This document shows positions 12,514-22,741 of a stretch of DNA of 64,000 nucleotides, piece by piece. The notes below the pieces were generated by a model, which was not told the DNA's origin, made no database searches, and worked only from the letters and a program-made list of their open reading frames with translations. The translations under genes were made by a program, and so were the position numbers. Numbering within the stretch: position 1 is the stretch's first letter; each line of letters starts with the position of its first letter. Source of the DNA: [Phialemoniopsis] sp. UDSM-2020 (taxonomy: Eukaryota > Ascomycota > Sordariomycetes > Thyridiales > Thyridiaceae); the NCBI GenBank assembly GCA_018873225.1, contig JAEILZ010000001.1, forward strand, positions 3,720,001-3,784,000, in the 5' to 3' direction.

Positions 12514-13611
12514 GAAGCGCGCGGCACAGCCTGCTTGGTTCACACGACAGTACATCATAAAACATGTACTCTGGGTGACACGAGTCAAAAGAAAATTCCC
12601 CTCGAACGAATTCTTGTTACACGCAAAGACCTGTTTATTCTTTGGTGGCATAGCTAGCTAGCATCCTCTCCTTTGTTGTCATGGAAGCCTTCTTCCATTT
12701 TTCTCACTTTACCTCGCCTTGATTTTTCTTAAAAACCTTGACGTACATATCTTGGTCGTTCTAGGGAGTCAAAACTTCTGGTGGCCGGTGCTCGGTTCTT
12801 AATGTCTGGTTGATATGACGGGCTTTGTGTAGCCTTGGTCATGTGGAGGGAGTTGAATCCTTCCAAGGAGCATAGTGGATAGGGTTGAATTACAGAGAAG
12901 AAAAACGACGTTTTCCAAAACACTCTTCGCCGAGGAGCATTGTGGTTCGTGACCTAGACGTGTATATGTTTGTCTCGTCGTGTCCCGTTGTGTTTTGTGG
13001 TCTAAGTTGTGTAATGTCGTTCGACATCCCTCCCTCTGGCCGAGTGTAGGTGACACAACTTGGGCCTGACAGGTGGTCTGATCTGGGGTACATAGATGAT
13101 GGGTGCAGCAGGCTGCATCATTCCTTGTACATACATGCATTAGCACGGTGATCCAGATGAAGAAGCAAAAAAAAGGTGTCACCTTCTATTGGTCCTGGTG
13201 AGACAAATCAAGTCAAGACCAAAAAAAGCAAACAGTCGACGCCATTGACGGCGAGAGCTGGGCGGCAACGCCGCCTGCAGTTTGCCGATACATGTCGCGA
13301 GGCTCACAGGGTAGGTATGCAGAAATCAGTTCCAATTATAGATGCAACGCTACGAGCGCACTCATCTTCTAAGTAAGGCTAATACAACGAAACTCTATGT
13401 AGGTATATGTTTGGGTGATCCACGCTTTTTTCCAATCAACAGCGTCTATCTTGCCGATGCCCCTCGAGTCTATGACAGCGTATTACAACGAGGACAAGGG
13501 CAATAGGAAATGTGAATTATGCACATTATACGTAACCTCCAACGCCAGGCAATGCAATTCCTTTTCAAAACGTACAAGTCTCATCACGCCGAGACTTTGT
13601 TGCACACACTC
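12514..13611. other. Intergenic, convergent 3' ends
   Basis: This 1.1-kb gap lies between the GPI gene stop (+) and the PTC7-like stop (-). Short frames on both strands lack motifs. It presumably holds the two 3' UTRs and spacer. Confidence 0.5.
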
Positions 13612-14925
13612 TCACAGCCGGCTCTTCACCGGCGATGGAGGCGTCTTCTCAGACACGACAGCAACGACGACACATATGTCGTCCACCTTGCCGCCGTGCC
13701 ACGTATCGAGTGGGTAGAACTTCTTCACTTCCTTGGCAAAGGGGCCATCAAGCTTGGTCGACACACTGGCGGCTTTGGCGGCGGCCGTGATTTCAGTCGC
13801 GATACGGCTCTGTAACGTGCCCAGCGGACGCGACTTTTGGCCCTCTGCCGCGGCGCTCGCAGCTGCCTCTGTGTTGGTCAGAGGCTCAAGATTGGGGGCG
13901 ACCCGGATGCCGGCATCGGTATTGCGCCAGGCGCCAGTGCTGATCATGGCGCGGCTCACGATGCGGAGGATGTCCTGGTTGAAGAGGTTGTCCCATAAGC
14001 CATCCGAGGCGAAAACCAAGACGTCCCCATGCCGAACACCGTGATGGGTCACTTCGGCATCCTTCGGGAGGTCGCTCAGCTGGGCTCCGCCAAAGGCAGC
14101 CATGCGCGCCATGACGCTCGGAGGGATAACGCTCAGTTGAAAGGGCGTGTTGAAGGCGTGGATCTGGGGGTCGGAGAAGGCGTGAACTGCGTTGAGCCGC
14201 AGCTGGATGAAGCCGCTGTCACCCAGGTTCGCGACCTCGAGAAGGCCGTCCGGTGTAAGGATGCCCACAATCGCGGTAGACCCGCCGGCTGGTATCGACG
14301 TGTCGGAGCAGACGGTCTCGTATCCCTTCTGCATCAGCTGCCGTGCCGTAAGCGCCTGCCCTTGGCTGTCGGGTGCCCGGTTGTGGTCGTAGGCTGCCGA
14401 TGCCATGTAATCGCAGAAGCTGTGGGAGAAGTCTGCAGGATCCACGCCAGAGTCCATCCATCCGCCCACGCCGTCCGCAACGCCCAGCGCAACGGCACCC
14501 GTATCACCAATGCGGCTAACGAAGAAGGCGTCCTGGCCGCTCTCGGGCCGCAAATGTTTCTTCCGCGTCTGCTGTAACCGATTGTAAGGGTTGAAGTGGA
14601 AGACGTGCGTCGATGGATCGTAAGGGTGGTCTTTCGCTATGTACGATGCTGCAATGTCATATGAAAACTTGTTGCTGCTCGTCGGCGAGCGACCTGGGAG
14701 AGTGGAAGAGAGCCATCGCCGCCCAGGTTGCTGCTGCTGCGGTTTGCTAGCAACCATTGGCAACGGCCGTGAGACTGTGGAAAACCCGAAACGCGCTGAA
14801 CATCTGGTCAGCAATGGCAACATGGGCGACAGAATGCGCAGAACAGGCGATCGCGAACGGGAGCACTGACGTCGCAGGGAAAGCCGCGCTATATGTACAG
14901 CAGAGCGCGCTGCCTGTGTGGCCAT
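13612..14925 (-). CDS. ptc7: Mitochondrial PP2C-type phosphatase, PTC7-like, 437 aa
   Basis: Single exon. The ATG at 14925 is chosen because the open frame continues upstream only through non-ATG codons. The N-terminal 60 residues are rich in Arg, Ser and Ala without acidic residues (MATQAARSAVHIARLSLRRQ), as expected of a mitochondrial presequence. PPM/PP2C motifs are in order: GQDAFFV, GVADGVGGW (metal-binding Asp), GGSTA, VANLGDSGF and FASDGLWDN. In yeast, Ptc7 dephosphorylates the hydroxylase Coq7 and so promotes coenzyme Q synthesis. Its divergent neighbour is the succinate dehydrogenase iron-sulfur subunit, another respiratory protein, and the two share one promoter region. The low-complexity insert near residues 370-390 (TNTEAAASAAAEGQ) looks like a surface loop. 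Confidence 0.9.
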   Translation of the reverse strand: MATQAARSAVHIARLSLRRQCSRSRSPVLRILSPMLPLLTRCSARFGFSTVSRPLPMVASKPQQQQPGRRWLSSTLPGRSPTSSNKFSYDIAASYIAKDHPYDPSTHVFHFNPYNRLQQTRKKHLRPESGQDAFFVSRIGDTGAVALGVADGVGGWMDSGVDPADFSHSFCDYMASAAYDHNRAPDSQGQALTARQLMQKGYETVCSDTSIPAGGSTAIVGILTPDGLLEVANLGDSGFIQLRLNAVHAFSDPQIHAFNTPFQLSVIPPSVMARMAAFGGAQLSDLPKDAEVTHHGVRHGDVLVFASDGLWDNLFNQDILRIVSRAMISTGAWRNTDAGIRVAPNLEPLTNTEAAASAAAEGQKSRPLGTLQSRIATEITAAAKAASVSTKLDGPFAKEVKKFYPLDTWHGGKVDDICVVVAVVSEKTPPSPVKSRL

Positions 14926-15388
14926 AACTCCCTCCAAGATGCTGTCCAACAAGGGCGAGCGATGCTATTAGCTCAATATGCGATGCCCTCGGGGAGGGCA
15001 CGCCTATGCAGGATTAAACCGAAAGTGCGGATGCCAAAGGCATTTCAAGCAATTGAGAAGATGCGAATTAGGGTGGTCGTCAATACTGGATCATGAAATA
15101 TAGATCACAGGGCCAAGAAGAGCCAGAAAAGTTCGTTTGGCCTTACAGGACTTGTTAGTGGAGATTATTCGAGACGTGCAATTCAATCCAATCCGTTGTC
15201 GTGCTCTGATAAGATGCTCCAAAATAATCATGTCGTCAAATTTCCGCTTTGAGCAAAGGCCACCCCACCTCAAAAGCGCTGAACCCAAAGGCCGACTCGT
15301 CTGAACTGGGAAGGCGAGGGCGGCCGCTACCTATTTCCCCGAAAGTGTCGGAAAGGGGACGGAAACGGCCATTACCTAAGAGTCGGGT

Positions 15389-15406
15389 TCTCATCACGTG
15401 ATGAGA
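15389..15406. promoter_or_regulatory. 18-bp perfect palindrome centred on CACGTG (bHLH/Cbf1-type site)
   Basis: The sequence TCTCATCACGTGATGAGA equals its own reverse complement. The core TCACGTGA is the consensus of Cbf1/USF-like bHLH factors. A second CACGTG lies 53 bp downstream at 15448. Binding is inferred. Confidence 0.55.
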
Positions 15407-15546
15407 TGGTCGGGAGAACGAGACGGGAAAGATGGTCAGCATCTCCGCACGTGATTCTACCCCAGCCGAAGAGGCGAGAATAGCGTATGGGCTCCCGATT
15501 CGTTCCTGCTCTCGGGACTTTGGCAATTGTAAACCTCGACGCTGTG

Positions 15547-15556
15547 ATTGGCCAAT
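15547..15556. promoter_or_regulatory. Palindromic double CCAAT box in the sdh2 promoter
   Basis: ATTGGCCAAT presents CCAAT on both strands 234 bp before the sdh2 start. CCAAT is bound by the Hap2/3/5 complex, a known regulator of respiratory genes in fungi. Occupancy here is inferred. Confidence 0.5.
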
Positions 15557-15789
15557 ACTGCTAGCGCACACAGCGCAGGGAACTTTCATAACCGAGGTGT
15601 CCCGAGTGCAAAGTCAATGATGCACAACACCATCGCCACCAGCCCTTTTGTCGACGTGAAGGCCTCCAATTTACTTCCTCGGGTGCATCTATTTCTCACC
15701 GTCGATTAATCGGTGTCGACGAGCAGAATTGCATTGGAAGGATTTTGACGACTGGAAGGCTTCCGCTTGCGCGCAAAGCACCCGACACA

Positions 15790-16762
15790 ATGGCTTCTCT
15801 CCGCTCCACCTCCTCACGGCTTTTTGCCGCTGCTCGCCCTTCCCTGAGCCTCCGTCCCGCGATGGGTGTTCGCTCGATGGCCTCTGTCAGCGAGCCTGCC
15901 CCGACGCCCGAGGCCAACATGAAGAGCTTTCAGATCTACCGGTGGAACCCTGACCAGCCGACCGAGAAGCCGAAGATGCAGACCTATACCCTCGACCTGA
16001 ACAAGACCGGACCTATGGTCCTCGACGCGCTTATTCGCATCAAGAACGAGCTCGACCCTACTCTGACCTTCCGAAGGAGTTGCAGAGAGGGTATCTGCGG
16101 TAGCTGTGCGATGAACATCAACGGCACCAACACCCTAGCCTGCTTGTGTATGTCGCCTCCCTAGATTTCCCGAGATTCGTCGTCCCGACCGGTACGGCTG
16201 TCGAAGCTCTCTGCTAACAGTCCTCTAGGCAAGATCCCTAGGGAGACCAACGCCGACATGAAGATCTACCCTCTCCCTCACACCTACGTCGTCAAGGACC
16301 TCGTCCCGGACTTGACGCACTTCTACAAGCAGTACAAGTCGATCAAGCCTTACCTGCAGAGGGATACCCCTGCCCCGGATGTACGCCGAGATCAAAGATT
16401 GCCTCCCGCGTACGTGTGAGATATGCTGACTCTCTTTATAGGGCAAGGAGTACCGACAGACCAAGGAGGACCGAAAGAAGCTCGACGGCCTCTACGAGTG
16501 CATTCTCTGCGCCTGCTGCTCGACCTCTTGCCCCTCCTACTGGTGGAACTCGGAGGAGTACCTCGGCCCTGCTATCCTGCTTCAATCCTACCGCTGGCTC
16601 GCCGACTCTCGTGACGAGAGGACCGCTGAGCGCAAGACTGCCCTGGAGAACTCGATGAGCTTGTACCGTTGCCACACCATTCTGAACTGCACGAGGACGT
16701 GCCCCAAGGGTCTGAACCCTGGTCTTGCCGTCGCCGAGATCAAGAAGTCGATGGCCTTCTAA
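15790..16762 (+). CDS. sdh2: Succinate dehydrogenase iron-sulfur subunit (complex II), 276 aa
   Basis: Exons are 15790..16147, 16229..16380 and 16442..16762 (introns 81 and 61 nt). It carries electrons from the flavoprotein subunit to ubiquinone at the inner mitochondrial membrane. All three cluster sites are intact: [2Fe-2S] in [18 protein letters not shown]; [4Fe-4S] in [12 protein letters not shown]; and [3Fe-4S] in [18 protein letters not shown]. The N-terminus is a mitochondrial presequence ([20 protein letters not shown]). Residues where substitutions give resistance to carboxamide (SDHI) fungicides in other fungi appear wild type: Pro201 in the STSCP motif and His248 in CHTIL. It is divergently paired with the ptc7-like gene. 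Confidence 0.97.
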
Positions 16763-17226
16763 GGGAAGGGAGGATGTGATGGTGGTAGTGTATTGGAGCT
16801 GTTGTTATGGTATGGGAATGGGGAGGGCGGTGGAAGTGTGGGAGACGGCGATGTCAAGCCTCTCACCCCTGTAAAATTGGACTCTGTTAAGGGTTTACGC
16901 GCATGATCGGAGTTTACTTTGTGTCACAGTAACATCAACGCGAAAGCAGCTATTTTTTTTAGTCAAGCCAATTCGAATTTTTTTCTGGCTCGGAAGTGCC
17001 GTGTGTGGACCAAGGGAAGTGTGAAGTTGTTATGTTCAGCTAACTTCGCAAGATAAATACACCTCGACGAGAAATCGATGCCCCCGAGAAGAACAACCCA
17101 ATCTCCGATTTTTGGAAAGGATAAGCAGATCCTTGGGCAAGAGACAAGACTCTACGGCAGCACAGTCTCGACATCAGCCTCCGAATGCTATGGGAATACC
17201 GTTCGCCGGCATCATGACCTCATGAT
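16763..17226. other. Intergenic, convergent 3' ends
   Basis: This 464-bp gap lies between the sdh2 stop (+) and the stop of the 180-aa secreted protein gene (-). It has T-runs near 16952 and no gene. Confidence 0.5.
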
Positions 17227-17938
17227 CTATTGGCTGATGGTCATGGCACCCTCATACACCAGGTCAATGGGCATGTAGTTCTGGGTGACGATGCTAGAGC
17301 CTAGATGGTTGCAGAGAAGTCAGCAAGTTACTCTTCGCATACAATGGCCTCGGAGGCTGCGACAAGGAACGGGGAAGCTGTTGACGATCGGGGGAATGTC
17401 TTACCATCGAGCCAGGTGACCTTCCACTCGCCGGCCTTGGCAGGGAAAACAACCCAGCGGCCGCCCTTAGCGGTGTACGACAGGGTTCCCTCGGTGGGCT
17501 CGTCGGGGTTGCCGGCGCTGTTCATCTCGAACGAGGTCCAGTCGGCGCCGGGGCTCGTGGCCGGGTTGGCGATGTCGTGGAGCTCCTTGGCGCCCTCGCC
17601 GACGAGGCCGAGGGCGTGGTCGATGATGCCCGTGGGGTGCAAGTGCAGCTCGACGCAGCCCTTCTTGCTGCTCTCGTTGGTGGTGACGAAGACGGGCTCC
17701 TTGCCGGGGAAGATGCCGACGACGCTGCCCGAGACCGACAGGTACTTGCCGTCGAGCTGGGCCTCTTTCCTAGAGATGAGAATCTGCGTGAGCCACCTGT
17801 GCGCAAAATGTGAAAAGTGTATTCTGGGGCTTACGAGGAGACGCGCAGGGCAAAGAGGTTGTTGCCGGCGCGGGCGACGGGGCTGGCGACTGCCAGGGCA
17901 GCCATGGTGAGGCTGGCGATGCTGGTGAAGAACTTCAT
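17227..17938 (-). CDS. Small secreted protein of unknown function, 180 aa
   Basis: Three exons on the minus strand: 17938..17835, 17769..17405 and 17300..17227, with introns of 65 and 104 nt. The joined frame is 181 codons including stop. A clear signal peptide (MKFFTSIASLTMAALAVAS) precedes a mature domain beginning near residue 20 (PVARAGNNLFALRVSSKEA). It contains VVGIFPGKEPVFVTTN, a single cysteine (KKGCVELHLH), and ends WLDGSSIVTQNYMPIDLVYE. I believe proteins of this pattern are common among secreted proteins of filamentous ascomycetes, but I know no function. The first methionine is supported by the signal peptide, while the longer non-ATG frame upstream reads through intron sequence. 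Confidence 0.82.
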
Positions 17939-20684
17939 TTTGATAGTTGCTTGGTGATGAGACTTTGATCAGGCGGAAGTGAGAATTGAGTAATTTGCGG
18001 TAGTGCTCGAGTCTTTTTGTATGTAAGAATGAGCGCAGTCGGGTCAATTGATGAAGATCAGCTTATGTCGTGACTTGTGATTGTGATCGTGACTATCAAG
18101 TAAGGGGCTCCCTGCCGTGTTCTTGTGCGACAGATGGTGGCTCCCTCGTGGTCTTTAAATAATGCTTTCCATGAATCCTGCGCTGCTTCCCTCCTTTACG
18201 TTGAAGATGTCAGATGGCGAGCTTGTGATCCATCCATGAATCGAATTTGGCCCCTTCACTCCCACTCCTTTTCCCACATGCCTGTTCCCACTGTCAGCCC
18301 GGTGTCCTTGCAAGTGTGTCTCCATCTCCAAAGTCCACCAAGGGGATGATGAAATGTGCGACATGGGTCAGAGACACAGTGGCTTTGGCACGGATCAGCA
18401 TTACTTTTTGCCTTCTAGAACTGCCTCGTTTTGGACACGAGTGATACTACTATTTCTTGGCCCTCTCCACCCCCGGAAAGTCGTCTCGAGATACAAAGTT
18501 CTGCTGGCAGCAAAATGTACAGATTGTGTGGTTGTGTCCCTCACGCCATGATGGTCTAGAGCAGAAACATATATTAAATGCAGGGCCAATATATCCAGAC
18601 TACCACCCAGCCAGCCAGTTTGGTTCTATTCATCCGGAACTTTACCAACTTGTCTGAACCGCACTAACTAGATCCTGAACCCTGTATGCATGTATGTACG
18701 CGGATTGTGTGTGGCCTTCTCATCTCTCCTGGAATCCCTCTGCGACCAGGTTGTGCATTTTCGCTGCCGATCTCTCATTTAAGCTGAGCTGACAGATCCC
18801 ACGCCCGTCTTTCGAGCTGGCGATCGCCGTCGCCGTGGAGCCCCCGCAGCGTTGCAGCTGTTGTGTAAACACGGCTCTTTTCCCACCAGCTAAATTTAGC
18901 AATCTTCCAGGGAAAGCAATTAACCTTCTTTCTAGTCCTGGCGGACGGAAGGTAAGGGCCAGCTGGAACATCGGCCAGACTAATATAAAGGCGGATATCT
19001 TGATGGTTGCAAAACCGAATCAGACCCTCTGGTTTCAGCAAAGGGACCTGCTTGGCAAACAGCCTGCATCCATGGTTCGATGAGAGTGTCACGGCTCGAG
19101 ACGGCATAGCTTCCCAACACGCCACGGCCAGGAGACCGGTTTGACCGAGTGTACGATACCTGCCGCTTCAACGGCCAACTCTGCATTTCGCGTTCCCGGT
19201 AACTCATCGGAAGATTTTCTATTTTGAAAAAAGGAACCACGCGGGAACTAAGTAAGGAGACGGAAGAAAGCGAGCAGATGCAATGGACTTTAACCAGACA
19301 TTAACCCTCCTTCGAGAATGTGACTTCGGTGAACAATGAGGGAATGTCCTAATATCTCTCTCTTTTCCTGGAGATGGACAGGTTGCATATCAGTGGCGAG
19401 CAGTATGGATATCCCGAGCCTTCTGATCGTTTCCAGTCTGCACACGGCGTACAGAACAACACCCAGTCTCGGGGTCGGTTCTCGTCGCACGTTTGACAAT
19501 TCCTTTTGTCTTGACTGACGTAGCTCAGGTCTCGTGGAACTCTTGCCTTGACCGCTCCTGGTGGATGAAGTCATGATTGGACTTTTGAAAATACGAGTAG
19601 TGCGTGGCTGAATTAGATGTCTCTTACTGGCTTGCTTTGCAGGTTTACCGCTCGCTTTTTTCGATGCAGCTGTCCACCAGCCTGGCTGCAGCACAATGCA
19701 AGGGACGGAGACCCAAGTTTCCACCTCTGGCTTCCTAATCAAGCTTACTTGTTAGGTACCGAGGTTTGACCGGAGAGCCATCGGACTCTCCAGTGTCGAG
19801 CAATATGTACTTGGTAGGAATGTGGTGTTTGGCCTTGCTGTCTTGGTCGTAACGTAACCTTACGAGACTCTGCTCGCCGTTTATATCTAGATCCGGCTAT
19901 CTCGGGCATCGCCCATTGACGTCGTCAATCATGGCACTAGAAGCGGGATGGACAGCCGTTGATCACTTGAGTTTATTTTGCAATGTCCGAATCACAGCCC
20001 TACAAAGGCACCGGGTGACCCTTACCAGCACGAAAATGTGCCCAGCTCCGGAATGAAGAGGCGGGTGCCAAGGCCCGCTCGCGGGCTGCTCGCGGGGTAC
20101 GTCTGCAAATGATCTGCCAATTATCCTCCTGCTTCTCGTTAAGTCCCGTCTTGGCTGCCATCATTTTAAGCCCCCGTCCAGGTCACCTTGCGGAGTAATA
20201 CGAGGTCTGAGGGCTCCAGAGACATGGCCAAAGTGCTTCACTCTTGGTAGAGACAGGGATGCCCTAATTGCTGGTCAAGCCATTTCCTAGCTGTCAAGGC
20301 GCTCTTTTACAGCCCAAGCAGCCATTGTATTACAGTGGCGTTCGACATCTAGGCCGCTGAATGGCTGGTGGAGCGAGAGGCCACGGGAGAGACACGAGGA
20401 ACTGATCGTCGGCTGTCTCTCCCTTCCAGGTGAGCTAGGCTCCCCAAGGAGTGGCTTGCTGGCCATCCTCGAGCTGTATCCCAGCTTACCCGAGTATCGT
20501 ATCACGACGCTAGTCTTTCGCCGGCAGAAGGACGGGTCGAGATTTGATGGAAGCGAGCTTGTATATATAAACGGCCGCGATGTCCTCATCTCCCATGTAC
20601 CGGGAAAGGCCAGTCTGCTAGTGTTGCCGCTCATATATACAAACACAGACAGACCCCACCGGGTTGATATTTATCTCAAGCAAG
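17939..20684. other. Long intergenic region, divergent promoters
   Basis: This 2.75-kb region lies between the 180-aa gene (-) and the cysteine-rich repeat gene (+). Frames are short and without recognisable domains. A TATA-like element at 20562-20570 serves the repeat gene. The rest is unexplained and could hold non-coding transcripts. Confidence 0.45.
20562..20570 (+). promoter_or_regulatory. TATA-box candidate for the cysteine-rich repeat gene
   Basis: TATATATAA lies 115 bp before the ATG at 20685, a fitting distance for a fungal gene with a short leader. A weaker CATATATAC lies at about 20631. Confidence 0.45.
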
Positions 20685-22347
20685 ATGGTTGCTGCAGCTC
20701 CCAGTGTTATTTTGCCCCTGGCGGCGCTCATCGCCGTTGCCTCTGCGGTACCTGCAGCCGAGTACGGCTGCAAGCCGCGGACCATCTGTGTTGACGCGGT
20801 GAACAAGTGCGGCGTCAAGTACGGAGGGTAAGTGTACCTTCACGAAGCCTTACGAGAGCAGTCTTCGTAGAGCTTGCCTCTAACGAAACATCGGTGCTAG
20901 ATGCTACAATGTCTGCGATAAGGACGCCAAGCCGAAGCCGCCCCCGTGCCCTTCGGACGACTGCAAGAGCCGTACCGTCTGCGTTGACACGACAAACGCG
21001 TGTGGCCAGTTGTGGGGAACGTAAGTCTTACTCCGTGTGAAGCAAGGCCCGGTGTGAAACAACACGAGGTTCTTGTCCTCCGGCTGGATCATCGTATCGT
21101 GAGACTAACATCCCAAAGATGCTTTGCCGATTGTAAGCCGTGGCCGTCCATGACTCCGCCGCCGTGCTCGCCTAGCATCACTACGGTGCCCACGACCACG
21201 CCCGGCACCATTTCTGGCGACAACTGCTCCACCAGGACCGTCTGCGCTGACTATATCAATGAATGCGGCCAGATGTACGGAGGGTAAGGCTTGCGATCCG
21301 AAAGTCATCGAAGGAGAGCGAAGATTGACACAGTGACGCAGTTGCTTCCCTGATTGCAAGCCATGGCCGACTTTCACGCCACCGCCTTGCACTTCCCCAA
21401 CGTCCAAGCCAGTGACGACAACAACCCCCGTCACTAGCGATGACTGCTCGAGCAGGACTGTCTGTGCCGACTATGTCAACGAGTGCGGCCAGTGGTACGG
21501 AGGGTAGGGCTTGCTCTTCAGATCCAGATCAAGTAGACCAGAAACTCATACCGAGACACAGATGCTTCCCTGACTGCAAGCCGTGGCCGACATTTACACC
21601 GCCTCCTTGCACGCCTACAACGTCCAAGCCTCCCGCAACTCCGACGACACCCAGCCCTAGCGATAACTGCTCGACTAGGACTGTGTGCGCTGACTATGTC
21701 AACGAGTGTGGCAAGAAATATGGAGGGTAAGACTTGCAATTGGCCGTCATATCCTGACAGTGTCGAGTAAAAGCTAATGCAGCGACCGCACAGATGCTTC
21801 GCCGACTGCAAGCCGTGGCCGTCGTTCACACCGCCGCCGTGCCCTCCCACCACCACGACGCCACCAGTAGTCACCCCGCCCCCTGACACGACGACCTGCA
21901 CCGCGACAGATACGGTCTGTGTGGACAGCATCAATGCTTGCGGGCAGACCTATGGCGGGTAAGTCCAAGAACACACGAGATTTTCGTGCCCTTCTCTTCT
22001 TTTCGAGTGTCACACGTTCAGACGAGAGATATCACCCGTTCTGAGCAGCGGCTTGCAACACTGGTTGCGGAGCCTGACCATTCATCGTCCAAGAGACGTA
22101 TGTTCGGGAGCGGCTGAAACATCTGGCGTGCCACAGGGCTGAGTTCAGACCAACGGCGCGGCACGATTGCGGGGTGTTGAACGGATCTTTTCTGTCATCC
22201 ATGCATTTCGATACTTCGCATTGAGATTCCTTTGAGTGTAGCAGCAATGAGCTGATCTTGGGCTGACACTTGTCATACCACAGTTGCTTCCCCAACTGCA
22301 AACCATGGCCTACCTTCACCCCGCCGCCTTGCCCCAAGGATTACTAG
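20685..22347 (+). CDS. Secreted cysteine-rich protein with six tandem domains, seven exons, 327 aa
   Basis: Exons: 20685..20827, 20901..21020, 21119..21283, 21342..21503, 21562..21726, 21794..21958, 22284..22347. All six introns (73, 98, 58, 58, 67 and 325 nt) are phase 2 and sit right before a Cys codon. A signal peptide (MVAAAPSVILPLAALIAVAS) is followed by six copies of a roughly 37-residue domain with spacing C-x5-C-x6-C-x6-C-x3-C-x10-C. The consensus reads CSTRTVCADYVNECG, two variable residues, YGG, then CFPDCKPWPTFTPPPC. Thr/Pro-rich linkers (such as TSKPPATPTTPSPS) join domains 2 to 6. The sixth copy has x6 in the first spacing. Domains 2-5 are nearly identical. I do not recognise the domain. 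A secreted or wall-associated disulfide-rich role is inferred from the signal peptide and cysteines. Confidence 0.85.
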
Positions 22348-22741
22348 GCATGCCTCTCATTAGGCTCCCCTCAAGGATTATGTGCTTGGAATTTCTTGTT
22401 TGAAGGGTGATTCGACGAGTGTTTGCAACGAGCGGGTGCAACTTGAATGATGTTCATGATGAAAATGGAAGAGATGTTGATGAGAGTACTTTCACTTCTG
22501 GGGTTGGAGTTTTGAGGAAGACTGCCAAAAAGGGTAAGCGGTGAGCTAGATTAGCCAATCATTCCGCCACAAAATGCCCAAAAGACGTAGGAGGACCCAC
22601 CTCTTGTGATAAGACTCATGAATGAGATGCGCAAGACGGCTTTACCAATGAACCTCAAATTATGCGTATTGAAAGTTGCCTACATGATGATACTTCGCTT
22701 ATAGTCATAACTGGGATGTCAGTGATAGGTCAAGGTGCAAC
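22348..22741. other. Intergenic spacer
   Basis: This 394-bp gap lies between the repeat protein stop and the Dus4 start, same strand. No feature is recognised beyond presumed 3' UTR and promoter. Confidence 0.5.

Larger units (their letters stand above)
14926..15789. promoter_or_regulatory. Shared divergent promoter of ptc7 and sdh2
   Basis: These 864 bp between two head-to-head respiratory genes hold an 18-bp palindrome with a CACGTG core (15389-15406), a second CACGTG (15448-15453) and a palindromic double CCAAT box (15547-15556). No open frame here is convincing. Confidence 0.6.

Noticed and set aside
12037..12661. Long open frames on both strands overlapping the GPI gene (185 and 204 codons)
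   Set aside because: They are shadows of C-ending Ser/Thr codons in the real gene; their Pro/Ala or Gly/Ala/Arg composition has no domain.
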